The notes under the pieces were generated by a model. The model made no database searches. It saw only the letters and a list, made by a program, of their open reading frames with translations, and had not been told where the DNA came from. 64,000 nucleotides of DNA. Source: Agelas oroides. Lineage: Eukaryota; Porifera; Demospongiae; Agelasida; Agelasidae. Positions 21,363 through 35,000 of the stretch are shown in pieces (positions within the stretch are counted from its first letter, which is position 1; the number at the start of each line of letters is the position of its first letter). The position numbers were made by a program, and so were the translations under genes. The stretch covers positions 8,595,881-8,659,880 of the forward strand of contig OX422194.1 in NCBI GenBank assembly GCA_949130485.1, written 5' to 3'.

Positions 21363-22122
21363 AGGGATAAGAGAAATAAAAATGCAAAATAAAAATTAAG
21401 GGTCCGGTAGGGTACTCGTCCGTCCTCCCACAGGTGTGTCAGACCTAAAATATTCATTTTTACTTGATAGCATCTGAATGTTCCCCTCACATTGGCATAT
21501 GATCCGTTCTCCACATGTGCATTGATATACAATAGTGAGACTATATGTAGTCTAATTATAATATTTTCCCCTGATAGTATATTTATCTACACACAGTACA
21601 TGTTGTTAGTTTGCTTGAACTGCTGGTCATCAGGGGAGTTCCCTTTCCGATCCTCGTAAGACCACAGGTTTCGGTCCCTTTAAACTCCCGACCCGTAGCC
21701 CACTACAGAAAGGGCGGGACCACTCCCCGCCTAAAGCTTTCTTAGAGGAACCCAGCACTTGGTTACATTTAGAATATCCTGGTATCTTTAGCTATATTAA
21801 TTTTAGTGTACCTGATGTTGACCATGATGACAAGCCACTTTATTCCTTTTTCTTTCTCTAGTTCCATTGAGCTAACTTTTGACTAGTTTGGCCTGTGGCA
21901 GTTTGGCAGGTTCTTTTCAAACAGCAATTATAGTTTACTGATCCATATACAGAGTTTTTCTGTCTTTTGGTTACATCACTTCCTCAGTAAACACAATAGG
22001 TTGTTGTTTACTGTGATAAGCGTCCAGACTTACTACACTACCAACTACAACAAAATTACACCCACAACTAGCTATAGCTACAGGCTTCAGTCAGCTGCTT
22101 TTTAACTTACCTTTGTACAATA

Positions 22123-22169
<47 letters not shown>

Positions 22170-22970
22170 GAAAGTCTTCCTAACAAGGAGGGTGGCAGGG
22201 AACATGTCCATTGCACCATGAGTCAGTGAAAATGAGATACTTAATTTTTATTTACTTATTCCTTTTGGGGGGACTTGCACGTGTGTGATATTGCTGAATA
22301 ATGTAATGTTAAGCTCGTTACTATGGAAGTATCACAGTAGTAACTACATATTTGACTGTTCTGCGTCTTTTTGCTGATCATCAGGGGAGTTCCCAGTCTG
22401 ATCTTTGCACAAACACAGGTTTCGGCTCCTTTAAACTCCCGACCTGTGGATGGCTACAGAAAGGGCGGAGCCACTCCCATATGTATATGGAGTCCAGCTA
22501 AGTCTGGTAGTTGGGACATGCTGCATGTGGGCTTGGAACATGTAGGCTCACTACATGCGATCTTACACGTGCTTTGAGTCATCGGTCTTATGGTAGCTAG
22601 ATGACTATAGACTGTCACAGCTATTTGACCTTTAACTTGAATCTCTGAGAATCAAATGAGTACTTGAACTATTGTTTTTGTTTACAGACCAGGAAAATGA
22701 AAGTAGTAGCAATGCCAGAAGCATACTTCTATGACTTATCTCTTAGGAACAATGGATGCTGCTAGATTCTTCTCTTTAGTTGATCTTTCTCCTTTCTCTT
22801 CTACATGTGACTGACCTTTCCTCATGATGTCATAGGTAGGCTATGATATGATTGTTAATTGGTTGGGTGGGATCACTAATTGTTATCTACAAGTTGTGAC
22901 TTATCTAATTTTGGTTAATGTTGTTATGTGGACTCAGAGAGAGAGAGAGTGTGTGTGTGTGCATGCGTGT

Positions 22971-23041
<71 letters not shown>

Positions 23042-26000
23042 TGAAGGGTGTACAGTATAGAGGCATGGTTAGAGTACTTATAGCATACCAGTCTCCTGGG
23101 ACATAGCTGCAAAAGGGGCCACAATCTGAGGCACTTCCCCATCTCCAAAGTCAGCAAACAACTCAAAGTCATAGTCAGAATATGGCAGGAGGAAGGGAGA
23201 TGTGAAGTTGTAGGATGTCTGGTTGCTTGGAATGGTAATGTTGCTACTGGTTGTCTGTTGGTCCACCCTGCTCACTGAGGTGTACATCAGAATATAGTTC
23301 ACTACAAAATCTTCACCACCAGGTTGAGGCCATGAAACAATGATAAAATTTCGCTGGACATTGAGGGAAACTGTTGTGGAAGGCTGGGAGTCTGCACAAG
23401 TAAGTAAAGCATGTTTTGTTATATGCAGTAACTGTAGGACTCAGTGGCTGATAGTTTAATACTCACAGTCTGTTGAACTTACCTGTTGTATTAGTGCGCA
23501 CTGTTAGACTTGCTTGTACACTTAGCAGCACCGGGTCAGAGTAGTTGACAGATACTCTGAATTCATAGAGGGCATTGGAGTCTAAACCACTGACAACCAC
23601 CCCAAGTGTCCTCCCTTGCTGGTAGGGCACCATGCGGATCATAACATCCCCAGTTTCTCGCCGTTTACGTGTTGTGTTCCCTTCACTGTCTCCTAGCAAA
23701 ATGTAACTGAGGATGAAGGAACTGATATTAGCTTCCTCGGCAATGGCAGGGAGCTGCCAGAGGAGCACCACTCCAGTGGATGAGACAAAAGCTGCATTCA
23801 CACCAACAGGTTGTGCATCAACTAGAATGATTGAGAACCAGAGAGATTGTCATCACCATGGGAACTGGCACAAACATTGCATGCAAGGATGAACTTACCC
23901 TCGCTGGTACTCTCAAAGATGTAAGGTTCTGTTGGTTCAGGACCCTGGCCGGCATTGTTTTCAGCTTGGATGTACACAGTATAGGTCATTGCTGGAATGA
24001 GCTGTGTGAGAACAACGGTTTCTGTGGAGGATGTTTGCATCGAGGTCTGCTGCACACAGGAGCTGTTGATCGACACACAGTATGTAATGTTGTAGGAGTT
24101 GATACGAGCATTGTTGTCTTCCGGTTGTGTCCAGGTCAGTTGTGCTGACTGCAAGGTAAGGAGCTCTGTTGTCACTGTGGTATGGTTCACTTCACCAGGA
24201 GGTGCTGCACGAGAAGAAGAGAAAGTGAAGATACAACACTTACAACACTTAACAAAGCTTAAAATTATAAGCTAGTAGCTATCGCTTCACTTTGGCTAAA
24301 AGTAAAAGTCACTTGGGGTAGCAGTAACAAGCTTTTATACTCAAATACGTCCATTAGCTAGAATAGCACATTTCTGCTCTTAGTTAGGCACCAAATTGGC
24401 AATCCCAAAGCAATTGATTTTTTATTGGAGGAGCATGCCCCCAACCCCCTAGGTGTGCTAATTATGGTAAATCTTAAGCCCTGCAACACAAAATCCAGGA
24501 TCATGCAACATTATGTCAAATAGCAGTTACAATTATGTGGGAAAGTGTTCAATTTGCCCACCTTGTACTACCAGTGTGAAGTTCTGTTCCTCCAGTCCAA
24601 TGGAGTTGTTAGCCACACAGACATACACAGCTGAGTCATTCAACATCAGGTTCTCAAGTGTGTACCGCAGTGTTAGCATTCGTGAGCTTCCTGGTGTGGT
24701 GCTCAGGACCACCTCCTCTTCCTGACTCCTCCTCCTGATCTCAAGAAATGTGACAGGTGGTACAGCCTCTACTGTGCACTCAAGAAGCAGGGTAGTGGTT
24801 GCATTTCTTGCTACCTCTCCAGAAAGGAACTGAAGAATTTGAGTAACTAGACAGGGAGAATAAAAGACCAGAGTGGTTTAAAAGTGCTCCTCCATTTAGC
24901 TACATGATGCGTTATCACTGTGTCATTAATTGGCCACTTACAAAGAACAGTGACATTTGAGGTGGCATTCACCCCATCCACAACATCCCGGTTGGTCACT
25001 GTACACTGGTACTCTCCGCTATTGTCATCAGTCACCTGCATCACCACTAGCTCACTGCTGGCCACCCGTGTGGCATTCTCACCAGTGGAGTTGATCGTAG
25101 TGCGACTACCGGGGGTGATGCTGCGACCATTATGATACCAGTAGAACTCAAGTTCATTGGGTGCATCCACATTGTTCTGTGCAATGCACTCCAGAGTGAG
25201 GTCAGAGCCTAAAAGGAGGTCAATGGAGAGAGGTCCCTCAAGAATTGTTGGGCCTGGGAGAGAAGAAGCACATGATGACATCATTTTTTATTGCCAATAG
25301 GACTATTTTTGTAGCTATACATACGTATGTACGTCATACGTATGTATGTGTAATGACGTACAATATACTGAATGTAGTATTATGCCACGCGTGTCACAAA
25401 AAAGCCTCATTCTCAGACCTCCATCAAAGCTGTTACCATTTGTACTTATTGTACACTTTTTATTTTACAAGCAACCAAAGCTGCGGCAGAGGCTGTGAGA
25501 ATGAGGTGAAATCCATTTGCTGGTTGGTGACTATACAATGGGTTGGTATATAGTTAGATACATGTATAACAAATGCAGTATATCACCTCACTCACCCTGT
25601 GTGCTAAGGTTAGCAGTTCTATCCCCTGCGTTGGTTCCGTTGATGCTGACAAAGCAGGTATAGCTCCCCTCATCCCTCACACCCACATCAATGACTGTCA
25701 AAGTGGATGTATTCTCTCCACTTACACGAGACTCATTGAAGAAACCAATCTCTACCAGTGCACCATTTCTATCAAAAACTGTTCTGTTCCATCGGTACAT
25801 GATGTCACCTGGCCCTGTTGCACTGCAGGTGAATGTGGCATTGGTCCCTAGTGTGACTGTGCGGTCTAGAATGTCGCTGATTTCTAAAGAAAGGGAACGA
25901 AAAGGCGAATAGAACTAGATAAGAGATTACTGCACAGTATGTAAGCTACCTAGGGATCTATAACTAGGCAGTCTGCTGCAGTATAAATCAGAACTGACCA

Positions 26001-29000
26001 ACGATAGTGAGGGTAGCTTGGAGAGGACCAGTGCCTCCTCTCTCGTTCCTAACACTGCATGCATACTCTCCACTGTGATTGGTCCCCACATTGGTGAGAG
26101 TCAGTGTACTTGTCTCACTTCCATCCTCATTGAATTGGGTCCGCACAGAAGATGGGATCTCCATTGGAGCTGTTGTCGTCCATGTGAATGACAAAGTACC
26201 CTCTCCTCTAGCAGTGCATGTGAACTCAGCGTTACTTCCATTATCTGTTGCTATGCTTTGTGGTGGTACAATGATAATTGGAGGATCAACTGAATGGGAG
26301 GGAGAAGGAGTGTGTGAGGTTTACTGCAGGGTAGAAATCTGCTTGCTGCAGTGTTTAATGAAATGACTTTGATCTTACACTATGACCTAAACGGCCCGTT
26401 AATACTGACACTTAGCAACTCACTCAGTGTAAAATTTGCAGAATTGGAAGTGACATTGCCAACAGCATTGGTCACCACACAGCGGTAGCTATTAGGATCA
26501 GTCAGCATGACATCCAGAATGATAAGAGTCTGGTTATTTGTTATAAATCTGCTGTCGCTAGGCAGTGTGCTCCCATCACCCAGCTGCCAGGTGTAGGTGA
26601 GCCTCACTCCAACAGCTGTCACACTGAATGTCACATTATGACCAGGAATGACACTGAAAACATTCTGTGGATCCGTGATGATGGTAGGGAGGTCCACTGC
26701 AGGAGGATGGGAGGGGAGGAGAGTATCAACTGAAACAAATGTAACCTGTACTGCTAGCATGGAAACAATCATGACTGAGATTATATGTTAGAATTGACCA
26801 GTGTGAGATTTGCAGAGTGACATTGCCTGCAGTATTGGCCACCACACAGCAGTAGCCATTAGGATCTGTGTCATCTGTTAAAATACAGTGCCTCATTGAA
26901 TATCATTGCTGTTGTTCCATCTCAAGAATTGTGCTAGTTGTTTACAAGGTGCATTTTGCAACATTTGTACTACAGACTGGCAGGCTATGTTATATACATT
27001 AACAGTAGGGCAATTCAAATCAAAACATGGACGCAATAATGTTGAACAGGAAAAAACTACTTCTGTCATTCCCATAAGTAAAAGAGTGAACCTGCAGTTT
27101 CTAATCGTCACTTACTGTCTTCAATGCTGACAGTAGCAGTTGCTGGGTTTAACATGGCTGCATTGTCTGTGGATGTCAGAGCCAGATTAAAGAACTCTGT
27201 ATCTTCATCCACATTGTCATCGAGAATAGGCACTGTCGCCATTTGAGTTGAAACAGTGGGACCAAAGGTTAGGGTGATGGTTACATCAGCATAGTCTGCC
27301 CCACCTGGAGAGAAAAATCGTGTCATAACAGTGCAAGATGATTGGCTGTGTATAACTTATGTACCTGTAGCTGTGCCTCCAGATACTGTTGACAGAGTTA
27401 CTACAACATTTCTGGCCAGGGTTCCATTCAGAACTGATACAGTAACATTAACACTGCTTGCATCTTCTTCAAGCACAGAATACGATACTGGGTCAAACCC
27501 AATTGTAACCACTGCAGATGGGGAGAGAATATATCTGACACATACACACAAGTACAGTATACAACATATGTGTGTACAAATAGCTCACTGCAGATATCTA
27601 ATAGTACTTACTGTCCATATCATCTATAATAGTCACATTGGCAGTCATTGGGTTTAGTGTGACAGCAGGGTCAGTTGATGTCAGGATCAGGCTGAAATAT
27701 TCCAACATATCTTCTGGGACTACATCATTAAGGATGGACACCATCACAGTTTGAGTAGTTGAAGAGGAATTGAATGTCAGGTCGGTAGATGTATCTGGAA
27801 AGTCCATTCCAGCTGGATTGAAGGAGAACATCATGTAATTTGCATAGTATTCCTATCAAAGTGCATAGGTATCCTGATATAGCTAGCTCATTAGGAAACT
27901 CACCCATGGCTGTGCTGTTCAAGGATCTTAGCGATACAATGACATCTCTGGCCAGACTTCCACTCAGCAAAGATACCACAACACTGGTATTGCCCACACC
28001 CTCACTCACAGTATAGGTTGTTGGATTGAACCCGATTGTAACCCCTGATCAAGGTAGGAAAAATAATTCAATATATACAACTACAACTGCAACTGTTACA
28101 TTTCTAGATGTCTCATTTTAGCATGAGCATGCGTGTGCAATCCACTGTAAAACGATTGTTTTAACCCTCTTTCTTTACCTCAGTTTCCTACCACTTGTTT
28201 ATATCATTCAACACAGTGCACTGGACATTCTTAACATGTGCTCGCACAACTACTTACCATCATTATCTACAATAGTGACAGTGGCACTTTGTGGGTTTAA
28301 TGTGGCGGCAGGGTCAGCTGATGTTAGGGTCACAATGATGGTCTCAGAATCCTCAACTATGGTATCTTCAAGTATGGGTATTGTCACCGTTTGAGATGAC
28401 ATGGTAGTACTAAATGTCAAGTTGCTACTTGTGATTGTGTAGTCCACTGTGGCTGAAGGTATGAGAAATGGCTCACTATGAAAAGTACACAGTACTTTGA
28501 CAGCAATTTGTCATAACTATATATATATATATATATATGTATACAGTCATAACTATATATATATATATATATATATACAGTCCTAGGCATTTAACAGCAA
28601 CTTGTATCCTTAATTACCGTTAGCTGTGCCACCGCTCAAAGATGTCATGAGGCGTACACGCATGTCTCTGGCCAGAGTTCCATTCAGCACATTCACAGTG
28701 ACACTAACATTGCCTGCACCCTCATTCACAGTATAGGTTGCAGGGTCAAATCCAATTGTAACCACTGAAATGATACAAGGGAAAGGATTTATAAAACAGT
28801 ATAGGGGATAAATATGCACTTGCAATGCCTGAACTTGCTCACTGTCTTCATCTTCAACTGTGATATCAGCACTAGCTGGGTTCAATATAGCAGCAGTGTC
28901 ATTCGATGTCAGGGCCACACTGAACACTGTGGGACCTGCCACTATCATATTGTTAAGAATGGGGATGTCCACTGTTTGAGTTGATGTAGTGGCATTGAAG

Positions 29001-32000
29001 GTGACATTGGTTGATACAGACATGTACTCTTCTCCAGCTGGAGGAATGAGAAGTAGGGAAGATTAATACATTGCTATTGTGCTACAATGGTTTCAGAGAC
29101 TCACATGTATTGGGGGGTCTTTGGCCAAAAATTGGCATTGCAGTTGTTGTTCATTATAAAACTAAAATTACGTACTTGTTATTCATTATCTGACAATTGA
29201 ATGACTAACAGATATGGATAGCAAAATGATTTTGTTTATTTACCCAGCTTCATCAGACTACACAACCTTGACCAGATCTCTTGTTTTGAATGGTGCTACC
29301 AGGTCTCAAACAGTGACAATACCGATTCGAGATGATATGGTGGTTGAAAATCAGTTTGAGCTCTTCTCTATAAACTTGAGTACATCTGATTTTGCCGTCA
29401 TGTTGGACCCACTGTCTGCCACTGTCACTGTTGAGGATAACGACAGTGAGTTATCTCCACAGTAAACAAAAGTTTGCATCTGCACCAAAATGTCAATTTC
29501 TTCAATTCCTACTTCAGTGGTCACAATTGGATTCAATGGAACCTATTCAGTGCGTGAAGATGCTGGCAGCATTAGTATCACTGTATTCGTTTTGATGAAC
29601 TCTTTGGCCAGAGATGTCATAGTAACCCTTTCAACTCTGGATGACACAGCTAGAGGTGTGTTTGTTGTCATGGTGTCTAACTAGCATGGATTAATATGTT
29701 CTTTTTTCATATCCTCAATTCATTTCCTCCAGCTGGGATGGACTACACTACTGTATCTAGAAACCTAACATTCAATGCTGCTGTTACATCTCAAACAGTG
29801 CCAGTTGCTATCATAGATGATCTCATTGTTGAGCGCTCTGAGATTATCAACCTGACTCTGACATCAACTGATCCTGCTGTCATATTAAACCCATCAACAA
29901 GCACAGTCACCATTGAAGATGTAGACAGTAAGTCATTGGATGTGGAGTACTACACTCTCGCCAGTATGAGTGCAATTTACTCCCATTCTCACTTCAGTGG
30001 TCACAATCGGATTCAACAGAACAGCCTACTCTGTGAGTGAAGATGCAGGCAGTGTCACTGTCACATTGTCTGTGCAAACTGGAACTCTGGACCGAGATGT
30101 CATAGTCACTCTGTCAACCATAAATGGCACTGCTATGTGTGATAGTGGTTAGTATTCACAAGGTCTTGGGTTCGAATCTCAGCTAGATCTCTCCATGCAT
30201 TTATTTCTCTCTCTCAGCATAACATCATTGGTTATGTGGAGAGCCTGCTGAATAGCAAAAAACAAACAAGCAAGCAAACAAACATAAAAACACCCACTTC
30301 TATGCTACCTACCAATATATCATACATTGTTGTATTGCTATAATAAAGTTAAAAGTGAATCAATAACCAACTCTCACCCACCTGCTGAACTAGCCGTAGC
30401 GTCTGAGGTAAACACTGTTACAAAGACATTTCTGGCCAGGGTTCCGTTCAGTATACTTACAGTTGTATCAACACTGCCAGCACCTTCATTTACAGAATAT
30501 GTTGTTTGGTTGAATCCGATTGTAACACCTAAACAAAGAGTCAAAGAAAACAAGTACAATTTCAACTAACATAGTACTATTTAATTTTAATACAGGCTAT
30601 AGCTGTAACTTACTGTCGTTATCTCTAATGGAGACAGTAGCAGTTTGCAATCTCAGTGTGACAGCTGTGTCGTTGGTTGCTAGGGCCACGGTGAATGATT
30701 CCGTGTCCTCAACAATCGGATCATCACGAATGGGTATGGTGACCACTTGGGTCGGCATGGAGACATTAAAAGTCAGGGTGGTGGTAACAGCGTCATACTC
30801 AGACCCAGCTGGAGAAATGAGACAATGTGTACAAAGAGTAAATTTGACAGAGATGCCAGTGGAAATCGTAGAGGTATTGAGAAAAAGCTAACCCACTTTA
30901 TACAGGTCAATTTAAGAAATTGCACACACTTTAAACCAATCTAGTGATAAGTAGCTATACATAACCCATTACCTAGGTGATATATACAAGAATGTTACTC
31001 ATATCTCACTTCTACAGTGCATGGTAGCCTAGGTATAAGTATCACCCTAGTACAAAGCTATACCGGAAATATCACAAGTCTGTTTCCGTCTGTATTGTTA
31101 CGAGTGCGTAGCATGAGTAAAAATGCCAGCAGCAACAAACGAGTGATAATTTTCTGGTATAGCTTGGTACTATGGTGGTAAACATTTTATCATGCGAACC
31201 TTCGATTTCATTGCACGTTCAGACGCAGCGCACTATGGTGATAACAGACGCAGCACACATGATTTGTAGTACTGATACGGATTCTCGCGTGACTTGCAGT
31301 AAAAAATACGGCTTTTTATAAATTATGTGCAGATGCAAGGCTTCCCCATTGATCCCATAGATTCGTGTGAGTTAGACATATGATTTTATCTCACCCTGAG
31401 GGACGGTCTTACACACTGGTTTTGGCTATCAGATTTTACAACCAGAGATACTACAAAATGTAAATTTCCGCGCTTTCATGTCCATTCAACCACCCTTGTT
31501 TACCATTCCTACCTCTAGCTGAGCCATCTACCGTCTGCAGGGTTACTATGACATCTCTGGCTGGAGTTCCTCTCAGTATTTCTACCGTGACATTGACACT
31601 GCCAGCATCTTCAGCCACAAAATAGCTTCCGGGACAGAAGAAACCAACTGTGATCTCTGGATATGGGGAAAGAAAGATGTTTGAAATCTTGTTACCCTCG
31701 CTGTAGTCTGTACTCAAGAGGCCTACACTATAGTGTAACTTACCATCTACATCTTCAATGGTGACAGTTGCAGAATCTGGTGCTAATACAGCGCTATTTG
31801 ATGTCAGAGTCACGTTGAAAACCTCAGAGCCCTCAAGAAGAAGGTCATCAAGAATGGGTATAGTCACTGTCTGAGGTATGGCTGCATTTGTACTATTGAA
31901 TGTGAGGTCAGTTGTCACAGGTGTGTAGTCGCCCCCAGCTTGGAGAAATGAGATGCAAAGAATACAGCAGTAATCTGTAAAGCACTCTTACACTCAGAAT

Positions 32001-35000
32001 ATTAACAAGTGAACTTTGTGGCATATATACCTGTAGCTGAGCCACCAAGTGCTGTTGATAGGGTTATGATGGTATCTCTTGAAATTGTTCCATTCATCAC
32101 AGACACACTGACTGTAACACTGCCTGCATCTTCTTGCACAGAGTAGGTCGTTTGGTTGAACCCAATTACAACTAACACAAAGAGAAGAAAGAATAGCACA
32201 TCAGAGAAATCACAAAGTTGAACCCAAAATACAAATTCATTGAACTGGTATAATATCATCAAGATGGAACAGTGGCTCTAGATTTAAATTAGTGGACCAG
32301 TATTGTGGAATATTGCGCTTAAAATTCTCTTTACCTTCTGTAATCTCTACTCAAGAGGCCAACACTAGCCTGAAAAAAATGGTTGTTTGTTAAAAAAGCT
32401 AAGATTGCTAAGAAGATGAGGAATGGCCACCTACCAGGCTCTTTTGAAAGAGGAAATGAAAATGGGTACGAGGCTATATAAGTATATTCAGTGTGTCTCT
32501 ATAACCAAGGGCAATCACTGTATGGTGAAATAATCAATCTCTTCTTTTAACTTACCCTCCACATCTTCAATGGTGACAGTTGCTAAGTTTGGCAGTAACG
32601 TGACATTGGAGTTGTTTGTTGTCAGAGTCACATTGAAACCCTCAGAGACCTCGAGAAGAAGGTCATCAAGAATGGGTATAGTCACTGTCTGAGGTATGGC
32701 TGCATTTGTACTATTGAATGTGAGGTCAGTAGTCACAGGTGTGTAGTCACCCCCATCTGGAGAAATGAGATGCAAGGAGTTTGCAGCACACATATCTAGT
32801 ATGGTACATGTAGTGCACAGCACTTTATTAAGCTTCCACTCAGAGTTAACAACTAGCAATGGACATTATGATAGGGTGGTAGGTGGGTGTGCAAAATGAC
32901 TGAAGGACGGAGAAAGCAGAGTGGGTTAGGTTAGTCTGAATGTGATTGACTAACTAATGTATACCAGGATTGCAATGATATTGTATTACTCCCAAACCCT
33001 CTCCACTTGCAAGGAAAAACTGTGAACTGCAAGTGAGTGAAGATTGGGCGGGGGGACCTGAGGACAGAGCTAGATTGATTCTAGCACTGTACCCAGGCCA
33101 CTCATAGTCAGACCATTCGTAACCAAGCCACTGATACTAGCCTTGTACCGAGGCCACTCGTAGCCAGGCCACTCATACCCAGGCCACTCGTACACAGGTC
33201 ACTCGTAGCCAGGCCACTCGTACACAGGTCACTTGTAGCCAGGCCACTCATAGCCAGGCCACTCATACCCAGGCCACTCGTACCCAGGCCACTCATACCC
33301 AGGCCACTCGTACCCAGGCCACTCATACCCAGGCCACTTGTACACAGGTCACTTGTAGCCAGGCCACTCATAGCCAGGCCACTCATACCCAGGCCACTCG
33401 TACCCAGGCCACTCATACCCAGGCCACTTGTACACAGGTCACTCGTATCCAGGCCACTCGTACACAGGTCCCATAGCCAGGCCATTCGTAGCCAGGCCAT
33501 TTGTCTTGGGTCTGAGGCTAGATTGATACAATTTCTTTACAAAATGCAATGTGTTTAAGTGGATACCGTATTTGTTTGATCAAACGTCACACCAAATAAA
33601 AAGAAAATAGTAGCCATGGCGTCTGATTGAGAAAACACGGCAATTCTTGTTGAGGAATTGAACCTGCAGTACTTCTGAGAACTATGATCCCACCTGTAGC
33701 TGTGCCACCAGGTGCTGTTGAGAGGGTTATGATGACATCTTCTGAAATTGTTCCACTTATCACAGACACACTGACTGTAACACTGCCTGCATCCTCACGC
33801 ACAGAGTAGGTCGTTTGGTTGAACCCAAATGTAACTGAGGGGAAAGAATGGCACATCAGAGTAATTAGACAGGACAAAACGTAAAAGGTGGTATGTTGAT
33901 ATTCCCAACAAATTTTTAGAAACATGCAGTGCAATAGCTTTATCTTCTCACCATCACTGGGACTAAGTATCACAGATAAGTCAACTCGATTGATGTATAA
34001 TCCTGTTACACCAACGTTACTTCCAGTTTCAACATCAAGTGGTTGAGTTGTTACCACTATAGACCTGATACCATCTCCAGCATTAAAGCCAATGGTGGCA
34101 CTGTTACCCCATTCAATATCACCATATATGAAGAGCACAAATGTCCTCTGTCCATCTGTTGCAATCACAGCCTGGAATGTGTTTGCCTGCAGCAACAATG
34201 CACACACACACAGGTAAAAACAGGTAAAACTTCAGTTAACTAGCAAAAGTGCATAAGAATAGGCAGCTAAACGAAGAGTGTGTAACTCCAATAGAGTCCC
34301 GTAGTCCAGGGCAAAATTATTGAATCATACTAAAAATAGAACACCCAGTCACGTGCTGTAGCAGCAATGGCTTCTTTAACCAGCATGTGCAGTATGTGTT
34401 ACTATTTTTAATACTGGTGGTAAACTCCACCTGGTTTCAAACTTTACAGAGTTACACACTCTTGCTCTTTACAGAGCTATACACTCTTGCTCTTATGTGT
34501 TCTTGAACTAGTGATGGTCTACAACATCTTCTGCTTCAATGATACTAGGAACCAATAAGTAGTGAATCATTATAGTAGCTAACACCATAACAAAACAGTC
34601 ATTCAAGACTCAACAAGAAGACACAGGTTTGTCATGCACCAGTGCCACGAACAATCCCAGATCCCAGCAGCATCGAAGACCGAACAGCATTAGCAAATGT
34701 AACCGCAAGAATTGCCTTACATGCCCTATTTTTAAGCCTGACACAATGTTTAGAAGCAGTGTCACCGGAAAAACGTACAAAGTTATAGGCTCAGGAGACT
34801 GGTCTTGCAGCACCTCGAATGTTGTCTATTTAGTTACCTGTCAACACTGTGGCATACAATATGTAGGAGAGACAAGTCAAGCCTTGAGGAAAAGAATGAA
34901 CAACCATAGAGCCAACATTAAAAGCCTGAAGCCTCAATTTTTATACAAGCATTTTACATCTGACGGGCATAGACTCGAAGACATGTTTGTTCAGCCTATC

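Larger units (their letters stand above)
18400..34600. repeat. Segmental duplication, copy in gene B
   Basis: From the 3' end of gene B to the third NIDO exon, exons and introns align nearly continuously with 44100-59460. Differences I could see are one inversion, a few element insertions, microsatellite-bounded indels and scattered substitutions. Introns are alignable throughout, so the duplication is recent. Confidence 0.88.

Noticed and set aside
21620-22479. Possible hammerhead ribozymes on the minus strand (CCGAAAC and CTGATGA present in both related blocks)
   Set aside because: The pieces are in permuted order and the flanking sequences do not form stems I and II, so the core cannot fold. 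I kept them as a repeat pair only.
22924-23172. Open frame with long TH/VC repeats
   Set aside because: Translation of the TG microsatellite.
29248-30152. Independent plus-strand Calx-beta gene
   Set aside because: Exact collinearity with gene C in reverse orientation and no start, signal peptide or other exons on that strand; an inversion explains it.
33108-33500. Minus-strand 130-aa open frame with SGLGTSGLGM repeats
   Set aside because: It is the 15-bp minisatellite read in one frame; no splice or start context, and the gene C counterpart does not preserve it.
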